Below are positions 28,133-36,395 of a stretch of DNA of 64,000 bases, one piece after another; position 1 is the first letter of the stretch; the number at the start of each line of letters is the position of its first letter. The stretch is from contig URWN01000001.1 of the NCBI GenBank assembly GCA_900551615.1, positions 1 to 64,000 of the forward strand, written 5' to 3'. A program made the translations under genes and the position numbers. The stretch is from an uncultured Clostridium sp. GTDB taxonomy: Bacteria; Bacillota; Clostridia; TANB77; CAG-508. A model generated the notes under the pieces. The model had not been told where the DNA came from. It worked only from the letters and a program-made list of their open reading frames with translations, and searched no databases.

Positions 28133-29998
28133 ATGAAACAAAAAGAAGGAATATGGTGGACAATCAACCAAGAAAAAGTAGCAGGAAAACTAGAAATAAC
28201 AGAAGAAAACAAAATAAGTCTAATAACATACGGAAAACTATACGACACAAACATAATATACGGATTTGCAGAAGGAGAAAAAATAACACTAGTAGACGTA
28301 GAACTAGACAGAACAGACATATACACAAACAAAATCCACAAAGACGAAACAGAAAAAGAAGACCCAAACGAAGACACAGAGCTAAAATACTGCACGTACA
28401 AATATACAGCAGATATGGCCATATTTGGGCACATATATGAAAGAAAAGGAGACATAAGAATAAAAGAAGTCTCACTATATTACACGAATTTAGACAAATG
28501 GATAGACTGGCCAATCGAAATGCCAGAAGTATCATCAAAGGACAACGAAGTATATTTAAAAATCAGAAAATTCAAAGAGAAAAAAATAAAAACAGAAAGA
28601 TTTGACATATCAATAAGAAATCCATACTTGATCGAAAAAATGGACTACAAAATGAAAATTCACAATCAAGTAGAAATAAACATTCAAAATATAAGAAATG
28701 AGTATATTAAAACAATACAAGGCATTGTACAATGTTTACAATTCTTTTTAATATTATGTACAGGAGACAACATTAATGTAGAAAAAATAAAAGCAACAGA
28801 TTTTTATGATAGGGATGTAGAAATCATACTTGGATATGGAAAAAGTAACTATGAAAATAGAAGTATAATAAAAGACATCGTAAAATATAAAGATATTGAA
28901 GGTAGCCTAGACAACATTATAAAAAATTGGATGAAAGTATATGAAGAAAACGAACTATTAATGGTAAATTTTATAAAACTTCAAACAACAGAAGATATAC
29001 TGATGAGTGAATACATGAACTTAATGAGTGCAATAGATAGTTTGCATTTACTAGTGATACATAAAGAGCAAAGTAAGGCTCCTTGCGCAGAGATTTTAAA
29101 AAAACTATTAAGAGAAACTAATTTTATATTAAATCTTTCAGAAAAAGAGATAGAAGAATTAGCCATAAAAGTAAAGGATATCAGAAGATATTTTGTACAT
29201 TCAAACAAAACCCAAAAACAAATAGTTCATAGCAATATATCAATTATAAAAAGCATAATGAGTGTTCTTATAGAAGCTATAAGAAGTAGAATTATGGTAG
29301 AAATAGGAATTGATCAAAGAATATTAGAAACATATTACAAAAAAATAGAAAACTTAAAAAAGGTAAAATATGATATTGTAAACAATATTAATGAAGATGA
29401 GAGAATAAGGGCAGAAAAAGCAGAAAAGGGAGGAAAAATAATGAATCCATTATCAAGAAAAGACAAAGAAAATATAGCAGAGCTAAATGCTTTGATGGGA
29501 ACAAGATATAGAGAAAGTGAATATGATTTGGAAAATAGCAAAGATCTAATAGAAGCAATAGAAAATACAACAGCAGAATTCATGGATTATATCAATTATT
29601 GGGGAGAAATAAGCACTATAATAGAAAATTTTGATCAAAGTATAGAAGTATTTCATCCAGAAAAATGGTTCAATATGTCAAAAACAGGAAAAACGGAAAA
29701 CGGACTAGTGGATGAAACAATATCAAATTTATATGATGTATCAGATAACATGTATGATTTAGCAAATAATGCAGAAGAAAGATGCAAAGATTTATGGAAA
29801 TTTTTGTTGTTGGGAGATAATAAAGAAGCTCAAACATATTTTGTAGGTAACATATCTATGTACAGTAAGGAAAAATTAAGTGCGGCTATAGAGTATGTTA
29901 TAGAAAATATATTTGATGTAGAGTACGAAAATCAAGTTCAAAATGATGCTCAGAATTTCTCAAAGGGAATAAAACAATATTTAGAAAGAAAATTATAA
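28133..29998 (+). CDS. ApeA-like HEPN abortive-infection protein
   Basis: 621 aa. The N-terminus (EGIWWTINQEKVAGKLEI, then LISYGKLYD-like and GEKITLVDV) matches the ApeA N-terminal beta domain. A helical region with the HEPN RNase motif RRYFVH (R-x4-H, about residues 349-354) follows. ApeA is a single-protein abortive-infection system whose HEPN RNase is thought to cleave cellular RNA once phage is sensed. About 180 residues beyond the HEPN domain are extra, starting near residue 437 where a strong internal ribosome site occurs. The first 450 bases use C-ending codons, the later part T-ending ones. TATAAT at 28099-28104 may be its -10. Confidence 0.78.
   Translation: MKQKEGIWWTINQEKVAGKLEITEENKISLITYGKLYDTNIIYGFAEGEKITLVDVELDRTDIYTNKIHKDETEKEDPNEDTELKYCTYKYTADMAIFGHIYERKGDIRIKEVSLYYTNLDKWIDWPIEMPEVSSKDNEVYLKIRKFKEKKIKTERFDISIRNPYLIEKMDYKMKIHNQVEINIQNIRNEYIKTIQGIVQCLQFFLILCTGDNINVEKIKATDFYDRDVEIILGYGKSNYENRSIIKDIVKYKDIEGSLDNIIKNWMKVYEENELLMVNFIKLQTTEDILMSEYMNLMSAIDSLHLLVIHKEQSKAPCAEILKKLLRETNFILNLSEKEIEELAIKVKDIRRYFVHSNKTQKQIVHSNISIIKSIMSVLIEAIRSRIMVEIGIDQRILETYYKKIENLKKVKYDIVNNINEDERIRAEKAEKGGKIMNPLSRKDKENIAELNALMGTRYRESEYDLENSKDLIEAIENTTAEFMDYINYWGEISTIIENFDQSIEVFHPEKWFNMSKTGKTENGLVDETISNLYDVSDNMYDLANNAEERCKDLWKFLLLGDNKEAQTYFVGNISMYSKEKLSAAIEYVIENIFDVEYENQVQNDAQNFSKGIKQYLERKL
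29428..29443 (+). promoter_or_regulatory. Internal ribosome binding site and ATG inside the ApeA-like gene
   Basis: GGGAGG (29428-29433) stands 7 nt before an in-frame ATG at 29441. Initiation here would give a separate 185-aa protein identical to the C-terminal end (starting MNPLSRKDKENIAELNALM). Either two genes have fused or one gene makes two products. Confidence 0.55.
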
Positions 29999-30098
29999 AT
30001 TAGCAAAGAAGTCATAATACAAATATTCAAAATATATGTAAAGAAATAATGTCAAAATGATGTTAGAATATGATCATAAGTTAGAAAGGATTATAGAT

Positions 30099-30755
30099 AT
30101 GTTAGAACAAACACAAAAATTAAAAGTAATATTTAGTGAAAAACAATTAAATACTATTAAAAATATAATTGAACAAATAGAAAAAGAAGGACAAGAATAC
30201 AAAACAATAAATTTATGGAAATTTGACCAATCTATTGGAGGGATAGGTGGATATTGTCAAGGATGTAATCCAGCTCGTTCCAATCCTTTTCAAGGGACAG
30301 AATTTAGAAATACATATAGATGTTTACAATATATCAGAAGTGATATAGATATATTAAATATTAATTATACAGCAAGAGATATAATAGAAAATTGTGGACA
30401 TCACTTTGAAGAATCAATAAAAATATATTTAAAGAGAAATTATAAACTTATTTGGATAAAGACTAGCAGATATCCATTAGGAAAATTATTAAATTATATA
30501 GTTGATAAAAATATATTTGAAAAAAATATTACAAATGAATTAAAATTGTTTGTTGATTTATATAATATATCAAAACATGTAATATTATCAAATGATGAAC
30601 TTGATAGGACTTTTCATGCTGATGATGCTATTATTTGTTATTTTGCTTGTAGAATAGTAGGTAAGAAAATATTATTAAAGATAGATGAAAAAACAGAAAA
30701 GGAAAAATATGAAATTGATTGGGACAAATATGGCATAAAAATTAATAGATTTTAA
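30099..30755 (+). CDS. Unknown CQGC-motif protein, copy 2
   Basis: 218 aa from the ATG at 30099 (GAAAGGA 8 nt upstream; an ATG at 30057 lacks a site). It is the paralogue of 19551-20207: same length, same first 12 residues (MLEQTQKLKVIF), same GGYCQGC, TARDIIENCGHHFEESIKIY and DLYNISKH blocks, and a shared ending KINRF/NINRF. Differences cluster at residues 13-35 and 110-125. It follows an ApeA-like HEPN gene, whereas copy 1 follows a GmrSD-like gene. Function unknown; repeated placement directly after nuclease-type defence genes suggests an accessory or second defence factor. Confidence 0.75.
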   Translation: MLEQTQKLKVIFSEKQLNTIKNIIEQIEKEGQEYKTINLWKFDQSIGGIGGYCQGCNPARSNPFQGTEFRNTYRCLQYIRSDIDILNINYTARDIIENCGHHFEESIKIYLKRNYKLIWIKTSRYPLGKLLNYIVDKNIFEKNITNELKLFVDLYNISKHVILSNDELDRTFHADDAIICYFACRIVGKKILLKIDEKTEKEKYEIDWDKYGIKINRF

Positions 30756-30764
30756 TTAATTTAG

Positions 30765-30794
30765 ATACAACTTTTGAGCAAGTTGTATTTTTTT
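30765..30794 (+). terminator. Terminator after CQGC copy 2
   Basis: ATACAACTT (30765-30773) pairs with AAGTTGTAT (30780-30788), then seven T (30788-30794). Confidence 0.88.
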
Positions 30795-30829
30795 GTCGAA
30801 ATTTATAATTTTCTACAAGTTTCGACAAA
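30792..30829 (+). promoter_or_regulatory. 10-bp inverted repeat upstream of the unknown two-gene pair
   Basis: TTTGTCGAAA (30792-30801) and TTTCGACAAA (30820-30829) are perfect inverted copies with centres 28 bp apart, 48 bp before the 30877 gene. Likely operator for a dimeric regulator, but neither downstream protein shows a DNA-binding motif. Confidence 0.6.
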
Positions 30830-30876
30830 TTTTGCGATAAAAATATGTTACTTTTTTATACAAGGGGGATATTTTT

Positions 30877-31767
30877 ATGAATAATTCTATTGATTTTTAT
30901 AGTTATAGAGGAAATATTGTTTTTTCAGACCAAATGACAATATTTAATTTAGGATTGGAAAACAATTCTGAAACTAAAAATAAGATTTTTAATAAATTTT
31001 TTGAAGAATTAAAGAATAGAACAAAATTAGATTCAAAATTTAATAAAAGAGTTTATTATTTGATTTTTATAAATCAATATGATTCTATAGTTCACTGTCA
31101 ATTAGCTAGACAAAGAGAATATAATAAATATGAAATGACAGAAGAAAAAATTATAGGTAAAAAGGATAAAGACTATCCATATGTTAATATTTTTATTGAA
31201 CTATATTCACAAAAAATTTTAATAGAATCAAATGAAACAATATTTGAAAACTATAATACATGTAGTGATGTAATACAAAATATAATGAATAAACATATAA
31301 ATATCAAAGATACAAATATAAGTATAAATCCCATATTAAAAGAAGATGAATTTTGGGATTTTTTTAAAGATGATAATAAAGTTAGTATGATAGATTTTTC
31401 ATTATGCGTTCCTAATTTATTTGATGCAGACAACGATGCAGTAGAGTTTTTAAAAGAATCTAACAAAAATGTAGGGGCAAGCAATGTATCATTAAAATTT
31501 TCCAATAGTAAGGGTGAATTGAAACCTAATAAAAAAGGAATAGATTCATTTATAAAATATATTAGTGCAGGAGGAGGAAAATGGAAATTAATTTATAAAA
31601 ATAAACAGGGGAAAAGCAAAAGAGTAAATAGTAAAAGTAAGAGTATAAAAATAAGTATACCAGTATCAAGAGAACTATTAAGCAATACTTTAACTATTAA
31701 AGATATAAATATTATAAAAAATGAAATGAAGAAAATAGAAACTATGGATAAATTTAAGGAGGAATAA
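30877..31767 (+). CDS. Unknown soluble protein paired with a membrane protein
   Basis: 296 aa, no recognised family. The N-terminal half is beta-rich and polar with no signal peptide. Residues 175-230 contain FLKESNKNVGASNVSLKFSN, then a Lys/Ser-rich strand region ending KSKSIKISIPVSRELL, a pattern that recalls some DUF4747-like defence proteins, though I cannot confirm it. RBS AAGGGGGA. The next gene starts 1 nt after its stop, with its ribosome site inside this gene, so the two products are tightly coupled. A soluble sensor for the membrane partner is a reasonable guess. Confidence 0.7.
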   Translation: MNNSIDFYSYRGNIVFSDQMTIFNLGLENNSETKNKIFNKFFEELKNRTKLDSKFNKRVYYLIFINQYDSIVHCQLARQREYNKYEMTEEKIIGKKDKDYPYVNIFIELYSQKILIESNETIFENYNTCSDVIQNIMNKHINIKDTNISINPILKEDEFWDFFKDDNKVSMIDFSLCVPNLFDADNDAVEFLKESNKNVGASNVSLKFSNSKGELKPNKKGIDSFIKYISAGGGKWKLIYKNKQGKSKRVNSKSKSIKISIPVSRELLSNTLTIKDINIIKNEMKKIETMDKFKEE

Positions 31768-31768
31768 A

Positions 31769-32251
31769 GTGAAAAAGAGAATTATAATAATTTGCATTAT
31801 TTTAAGTAGTGTAATATTTGCATTTACAAATAATTCTTTTATAGTAAGTGCTAAAGACATAATACCATTTCTTTTTACGTTACTTGGATTATGTTTAACA
31901 GCATATACATTTATATATTCACCAATAACAGAAATTCTAAAGAAGAATAATAAAATCAATGATATTGATAAAAATAAAAGTTTAGATAAACTATTAAAAA
32001 GTTTTGAAGAAGACATGTTATGCATTTTTTTCTTAACAATTACAATAATATGTATAGATTTTATTAAGAATTTTGATATACCATTAATGAAAGATACTAC
32101 TAATATAAATTTAGAAATAATATCAATAATATCATTAAAGAAATTTATAGTTAATTTTATAATAGCTCTATCAGCAAGCTTATCATTTTATGCATTATAT
32201 GATCTGATGAAAGCTACATTTAAGATATTAAGAAGTAGTTTAGATAAGTAA
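31769..32251 (+). CDS. Unknown four-helix membrane protein, partner of the preceding gene
   Basis: 160 aa, GTG start after AAGGAGGA. Four hydrophobic segments are visible at about residues 4-22, 30-50, 83-101 and 127-148, separated by a charged cytosolic loop (50-80, Lys/Asn/Asp-rich). No enzyme motif is present. Small multi-helix membrane proteins coupled to a soluble sensor are a common effector type in abortive infection, where they open the membrane. This assignment is inference from size, topology, coupling and the surrounding island. Confidence 0.72.
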   Translation: MKKRIIIICIILSSVIFAFTNNSFIVSAKDIIPFLFTLLGLCLTAYTFIYSPITEILKKNNKINDIDKNKSLDKLLKSFEEDMLCIFFLTITIICIDFIKNFDIPLMKDTTNINLEIISIISLKKFIVNFIIALSASLSFYALYDLMKATFKILRSSLDK

Positions 32252-32348
32252 AATAGATATAAAATTTAAATTATATATGTGATATTTTAATTGAAAAAAT
32301 GTTAGAGTATATGTAAAAAAATTTTTTGAAAATAATAGGAGTAATAAA

Positions 32349-33305
32349 ATGGATGAAGAAATAAGAGATTTAAATTATGTTTTTAATGAAATGCCAATCT
32401 ATAGCAGAGAGACATTTAATATTTTATGTAAAAAAGAATCACAAGGAATATATAAAATAGATAGAAAAGAAATAATTAGATTTTTAAAATATATAAATAC
32501 GAGTAGTAAAAAAATTATTACAAATTGTGTGTGGTGTAATAAAGAGTTTTCATTCAATTATTGTAAAAATTTATATTCAATTGAATATTCTGAACATGCA
32601 AAAGAGGTTAGTTACATAAGAATAGCTTTTTTAGGTGAGGATGGGTTGTATATAGATTTGAAGGATGAAGATATATGTGGACAAACTAATAAAAATATTT
32701 TGGATAAAGATTTAATTGAAAAAAACTATTATATTTCATACTATATAAATTGTAATAATATGCCAAAACATATATATGGATTATATCTATTTATAAGAGT
32801 TCAAAGAGATAAAATAATTGTAACCAAAATAGGACAATATCCATCAATGTTATCTGTAAAAGGTTTTGATTTCGATAAATATAAAAAACAATTAAAAAAA
32901 TATAATGCATATGAAGACTATAAAAATGCAGACTTATCAATGGCAAATAATTTTTATGCAGGTGCATATACATATTTAAGAAGAGTTTATGAAAAACAAT
33001 TGAATTTTTATATAGAAAAAGATAAACTCCAACTCATTGATAATAAAACAGAAACAAAAATAAAAGCTATTAAAGAAAATTTTGATCCTAGAATACATGA
33101 ACATCTAAATAATCTATATAGTATATTAAGTATTGGAATACACGAACTGGATGAGGAAGAAAGTAAAGATTATTATGAATATTTAAAAGCAATGATTGAT
33201 ATGCAGTTGCAATTTGAAAAAATGAAAGATGAAGAAGAAAAACAGTCAAAATCATTGAACACAAAAATTTCAAATATAATAACAAAATTAAAACAAAGAA
33301 GATAA
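32349..33305 (+). CDS. Unknown zinc-ribbon protein with HEPN-like C-terminal half
   Basis: 318 aa. A CVWCNKEFSFNYC segment (about residues 61-73) could bind zinc. The second half begins with NNFYAGAYTYLRRVYEKQL (about 201-219) and ends with SIGIHELDEEESKDYYEYLK (about 260-279), a helical pair widely seen at the C-terminus of zinc-ribbon proteins in accessory regions. The LRRVYEK/GIHEL pairing resembles HEPN-like helices without a clear RNase R-x4-6-H. RBS ATAGGAG. It closes the island and is followed by a weak terminator. Confidence 0.65.
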   Translation: MDEEIRDLNYVFNEMPIYSRETFNILCKKESQGIYKIDRKEIIRFLKYINTSSKKIITNCVWCNKEFSFNYCKNLYSIEYSEHAKEVSYIRIAFLGEDGLYIDLKDEDICGQTNKNILDKDLIEKNYYISYYINCNNMPKHIYGLYLFIRVQRDKIIVTKIGQYPSMLSVKGFDFDKYKKQLKKYNAYEDYKNADLSMANNFYAGAYTYLRRVYEKQLNFYIEKDKLQLIDNKTETKIKAIKENFDPRIHEHLNNLYSILSIGIHELDEEESKDYYEYLKAMIDMQLQFEKMKDEEEKQSKSLNTKISNIITKLKQRR

Positions 33306-33339
33306 TTGAAAGAGATAATAGCAAAACAAATATATAATC

Positions 33340-33370
33340 ACCGGACTTTATTTAGAGAGACCGGTTTTTT
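33340..33370 (+). terminator. Probable terminator
   Basis: ACCGG (33340-33344) pairs with CCGGT (33361-33365), then TTTTT. Short stem; marks the end of the island genes. Confidence 0.55.
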
Positions 33371-33699
33371 CGCTTGAAAATATGAATTATATTATAAAAG
33401 TACGGCTTTCAAATATGTGTTCTTTGTCACACATTGGTCACACTCTCCACAAAAACATCTAAATTTAAACACAAATTAATGCAAACAAAAATCACTAATA
33501 TCACTGATTACCTTACTTTAATAAGACCAAGCACAATTACTTCAAACTCAACAATGCCAATACTTACGGGCTGATAACCGTAAGACTTAATATGAAATAC
33601 AATTATACCAACATAAAAACCAAAAACTAAAATATAAAAATTGACACAAATCATAAAAAATGATAACATAAACCAAAGACAATCAAAAAGGAAATAAAT
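33371..33699. other. Intergenic region at the right edge of the island
   Basis: No gene. It contains the direct repeat pair GTCACAC at 33426-33432 and 33437-33443 (11-bp period) and a perfect 7-bp hairpin CTTACGG/CCGTAAG at 33563-33584 whose loop contains CTGATAA. Both echo the features at 9.2 and 25.2 kb. Confidence 0.4.
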
Positions 33700-34662
33700 A
33701 TGTATAGAAAAAGTGAACTACTAGAAATAATTATGAAAAAATACAACATACATGAAAACAATAAAATTAGTTATGATGAAATACAAGAAATATCAAAAAA
33801 AGAAAAAATAGAAATAAAAGATTTGTTATATTTACTAGAAATAAGGTATAATACAGCATATAAATTAAAAAAAGAGAAACAAAAATATACAAAACTAAAA
33901 TTCAACAATTATGAAGAAATAAAAAACAAAAAAATAATAGCAAAAGGGAAAATACATACGGAAGAGTTTTTTAAATTAAAAAGTAAATTACAATTAAAAA
34001 GTTATACATTAATAAGAATGTTAGGAATATCAACATATGAATATAACAAAGCAAAAAAGGGAAAATTAGAAGAAATAAAAGTTACAGATATAAAAACAAA
34101 ACATATTGTAAAACTAATAAAATTAGATTTTAAATACATTAATAAATATACAAAAGGATATTACACAAAAGAAAAATTACAAAACATTTGTAGAGAAAGA
34201 GATATCTCATTAGAACAATTTTTAAAATATTATAATAAAAATCAAAAACATTATAAGTTTAACAAACTCGCAATAGAACAAAGCAAAAAAGGATTGTGGA
34301 TAGGAGAAGATATAAGAATACCAGATGAATTTATAGATAAAAATTATGAAAAGATAGCAAAGTATTTAAGAAATATAACAAACAAATACAGTAAAATAAA
34401 TGAATGGCAAATTTATAAAGAAGATATAATAGATGAAACAAGCATTAGTATGTACGAAAAATGTGGGGAAATAGTAAAAAAATTTTATTTTGACACGAAA
34501 TTGACAATGAATATTATCATTGCAAAAGGAAAATATATTATGTACAATTTATATAGAAAAAAATATAAAAAAAATAATATATATTATGAAGAATATGACA
34601 AAAAACTATTAGATCACACTTCATTTTTAAGAGATAATAGATATAATCCACAATTATTTTAA
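33700..34662 (+). CDS. Unknown Lys-rich helical protein, possibly sigma-region-2-like
   Basis: 320 aa, extremely Lys-rich, no membrane segment. Residues 20-130 look like repeated helix-turn-helix segments (ISYDEIQEISKKEKIEIKDL, then LKSYTLIRMLGISTYEYNKA). Near residue 215-270 the order KNYEKIAKYLRNITNKY, then WQIYKEDIIDETSISMYEKC resembles the start of sigma-70 region 2, but promoter-binding residues are not obvious. It is monocistronic with a good terminator. A DNA-binding regulator is the most that can be said. Confidence 0.6.
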   Translation: MYRKSELLEIIMKKYNIHENNKISYDEIQEISKKEKIEIKDLLYLLEIRYNTAYKLKKEKQKYTKLKFNNYEEIKNKKIIAKGKIHTEEFFKLKSKLQLKSYTLIRMLGISTYEYNKAKKGKLEEIKVTDIKTKHIVKLIKLDFKYINKYTKGYYTKEKLQNICRERDISLEQFLKYYNKNQKHYKFNKLAIEQSKKGLWIGEDIRIPDEFIDKNYEKIAKYLRNITNKYSKINEWQIYKEDIIDETSISMYEKCGEIVKKFYFDTKLTMNIIIAKGKYIMYNLYRKKYKKNNIYYEEYDKKLLDHTSFLRDNRYNPQLF

Positions 34663-34663
34663 G

Positions 34664-34695
34664 AAAAAACTAATGTAAAAATGCATTAGTTTTTT
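34664..34695 (+). terminator. Rho-independent terminator
   Basis: AAAACTAATG pairs with CATTAGTTTT, followed by TT. Confidence 0.88.
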
Positions 34696-34838
34696 ATATA
34701 ATAGAAAAGTAACAAACTTTTTGACACTGATAAAATTAACATAAATAAATGCTACAAACAATATAAAATAGTAGGAAAATTTTAACAATTTATTATGCTA
34801 AAATATTATAATACAAAAAAATAAAAAAGGAAACAAAA

Positions 34839-35414
34839 ATGAAAGAAAACCAAAAACTATACAAATTCGCAAAAGCAATATACAGCAAACTACTAAAAAT
34901 ACTATACAACCCAACAACAAAAGGAACAAAAAACATCCCAGAAAAAGGACCCATAATCATAGTAGGAAACCACAAGCACGCATTCGACCCAATAATGGTA
35001 ATGTCACACACAAACAGAACAATATACTACATGGCAAAAGAAAGCCTATTCAAAGGAATCCATGGAAAAATCCTTGAAAGCATAGGAACAATAAAAATAC
35101 ACAGAAACAAAAGCAATCCAATAGCAATAAAAGAAGCAGAAGAAATCCTAAAACAAGGAGGAGCAGTTGGAATCTTTCCAGAAGGAACAAGAAACAGAAC
35201 CAACCAAGAACTTTTAAAATTCAGACATGGAGCAGTCGAAATAGCAAAAAAAACAAACACACCAATAATTCCATTTGCCATAAAAGGAGACTACAAGCCA
35301 TTCAGAAAAGGACTATCAATTGAATTTGGAAAACCAATAAACGTAAGTCACATGGAAGTAGAAAAAGCAAATAATTATATAAGAAATGAAGTACTAAACA
35401 TACTTAGAAAGTAG
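34839..35414 (+). CDS. plsC: 1-acyl-sn-glycerol-3-phosphate acyltransferase
   Basis: 191 aa. The acyltransferase box NHKHAFDPIMV (H-x4-D, about residues 45-55) and FPEGTRNRTNQELLKFRHGA (about 107-126) are intact, as is the downstream IPFAIKGDY. Members add an acyl chain to lysophosphatidic acid to make phosphatidic acid at the inner membrane face. It lacks a clear N-terminal membrane helix, like the short Gram-positive forms. The following gene, a lipid-kinase relative, starts 6 nt later, so the two form an operon for phosphatidate metabolism. Confidence 0.92.
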   Translation: MKENQKLYKFAKAIYSKLLKILYNPTTKGTKNIPEKGPIIIVGNHKHAFDPIMVMSHTNRTIYYMAKESLFKGIHGKILESIGTIKIHRNKSNPIAIKEAEEILKQGGAVGIFPEGTRNRTNQELLKFRHGAVEIAKKTNTPIIPFAIKGDYKPFRKGLSIEFGKPINVSHMEVEKANNYIRNEVLNILRK

Positions 35415-35420
35415 GAAAAT

Positions 35421-36287
35421 ATGAAATGGATTTTTATAGTAAACGAAAGTGCAGGAAGAGGCAAAAGTAAGAAAATAATACCAAATATTGAAGCAGCCTG
35501 TAAAAATCGAAACATTGATTTTGAAATTAGATACATAACAAAAGAAAAAAGTGGATATGACATTGCTTCAGAATACAAAGACAAAGAATACGTAATATAT
35601 GTTGTTGGAGGAGATGGAACGTTAACTCTTGTGCTACCGGCTTTAGTAGGAACCAAAAACAAACTTGGAATAATACCAGCGGGGTCAGGAAATGATACAT
35701 ACAGAACAATAAAAAATTTACCTAACAAAGAAACGCTAATAGACATAGGAAAAATCAATAGCAAATACTTTATAAATGTAGCATGCACAGGAATTGATGC
35801 AGAGGTGGCAAACAATATTGACAAATTAAGAAATACAATAATACCAACAAATCAGCTCTATAACGCAAGCATCATATATACTTTTATAAAATTCAAACAC
35901 AAAAGAATGAAATTAAAAACAGATATAAAAAACATAGAAACAAAATATACAATTTTAAGTATTTGTAACGGCGCATATTATGGAGGAGGATTCAACATTG
36001 CACCAAAATCAACACTAACAGACGGCTTGCTAGATATTTATTATGCAGAGGAAATGCCAAAAATCAAAATGATTCCATTAATATTAAGGCTTAAAAAAGG
36101 AAAACATGAAGGAAAAAGAAGAATTCATAAATTTAGGACAAGCCATGTGGAACTAGAGCTAGACGAAGAAATTACATTTAATGTTGATGGAGAAAAGCTA
36201 ACCGGAAGCAAATTCATAATAGATGTATTGCCAAAAGCAATCACACTATTTAATGATAACGATTTTGTAGAACAAATTTTAAAATAA
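35421..36287 (+). CDS. Diacylglycerol kinase family protein (YegS/BmrU-like)
   Basis: 288 aa. Residues 1-12 KWIFIVNESAGRG, GGDGTLTLVLPAL (about 57-69) and GIIPAGSGNDTYRTI (about 79-93) are the nucleotide- and metal-binding motifs of the DAGK catalytic domain. The C-terminal beta domain carries CNGAYYGGGFNIAPKSTLTD and an ending VDGEKL. It probably phosphorylates diacylglycerol or a related lipid using ATP. Coupled to plsC by a 6-nt gap, it would feed phosphatidic acid. DgkB or YegS-type specificity cannot be separated by eye. Confidence 0.88.
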   Translation: MKWIFIVNESAGRGKSKKIIPNIEAACKNRNIDFEIRYITKEKSGYDIASEYKDKEYVIYVVGGDGTLTLVLPALVGTKNKLGIIPAGSGNDTYRTIKNLPNKETLIDIGKINSKYFINVACTGIDAEVANNIDKLRNTIIPTNQLYNASIIYTFIKFKHKRMKLKTDIKNIETKYTILSICNGAYYGGGFNIAPKSTLTDGLLDIYYAEEMPKIKMIPLILRLKKGKHEGKRRIHKFRTSHVELELDEEITFNVDGEKLTGSKFIIDVLPKAITLFNDNDFVEQILK

Positions 36288-36302
36288 AAAATTTTGTATG
36301 GC

Positions 36303-36386
36303 GATGAGCGAACCAGCCCAATATTTGGCAGACAAAATTTGAAAAATTTTGGATGACGATGAACGAAACGAAGTGAAGTGAAAGGA
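36303..36386 (+). repeat. 55-bp repeat unit plus purine leader, before the cyclophilin gene
   Basis: A unit starts GATGAGCGAAC at 36303, contains CCCAATATTTGGCAGACAAAA and a small AATTT/AAATT hairpin, and is followed at 36358 by GATGAACGAAACGAAGTG, which runs into the ribosome site AAAGGAAG. Two more units lie at 36969-37079. Period 54-57 bp. Confidence 0.8.
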
Positions 36387-36395
36387 AGAAAAATT

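Noticed and set aside
30877..32251. Kiwa (KwaA/KwaB) assignment for the soluble/membrane pair
   Set aside because: Gene order is reversed and the membrane protein is shorter; I see no DUF4868-like segment, so the name is not supported.
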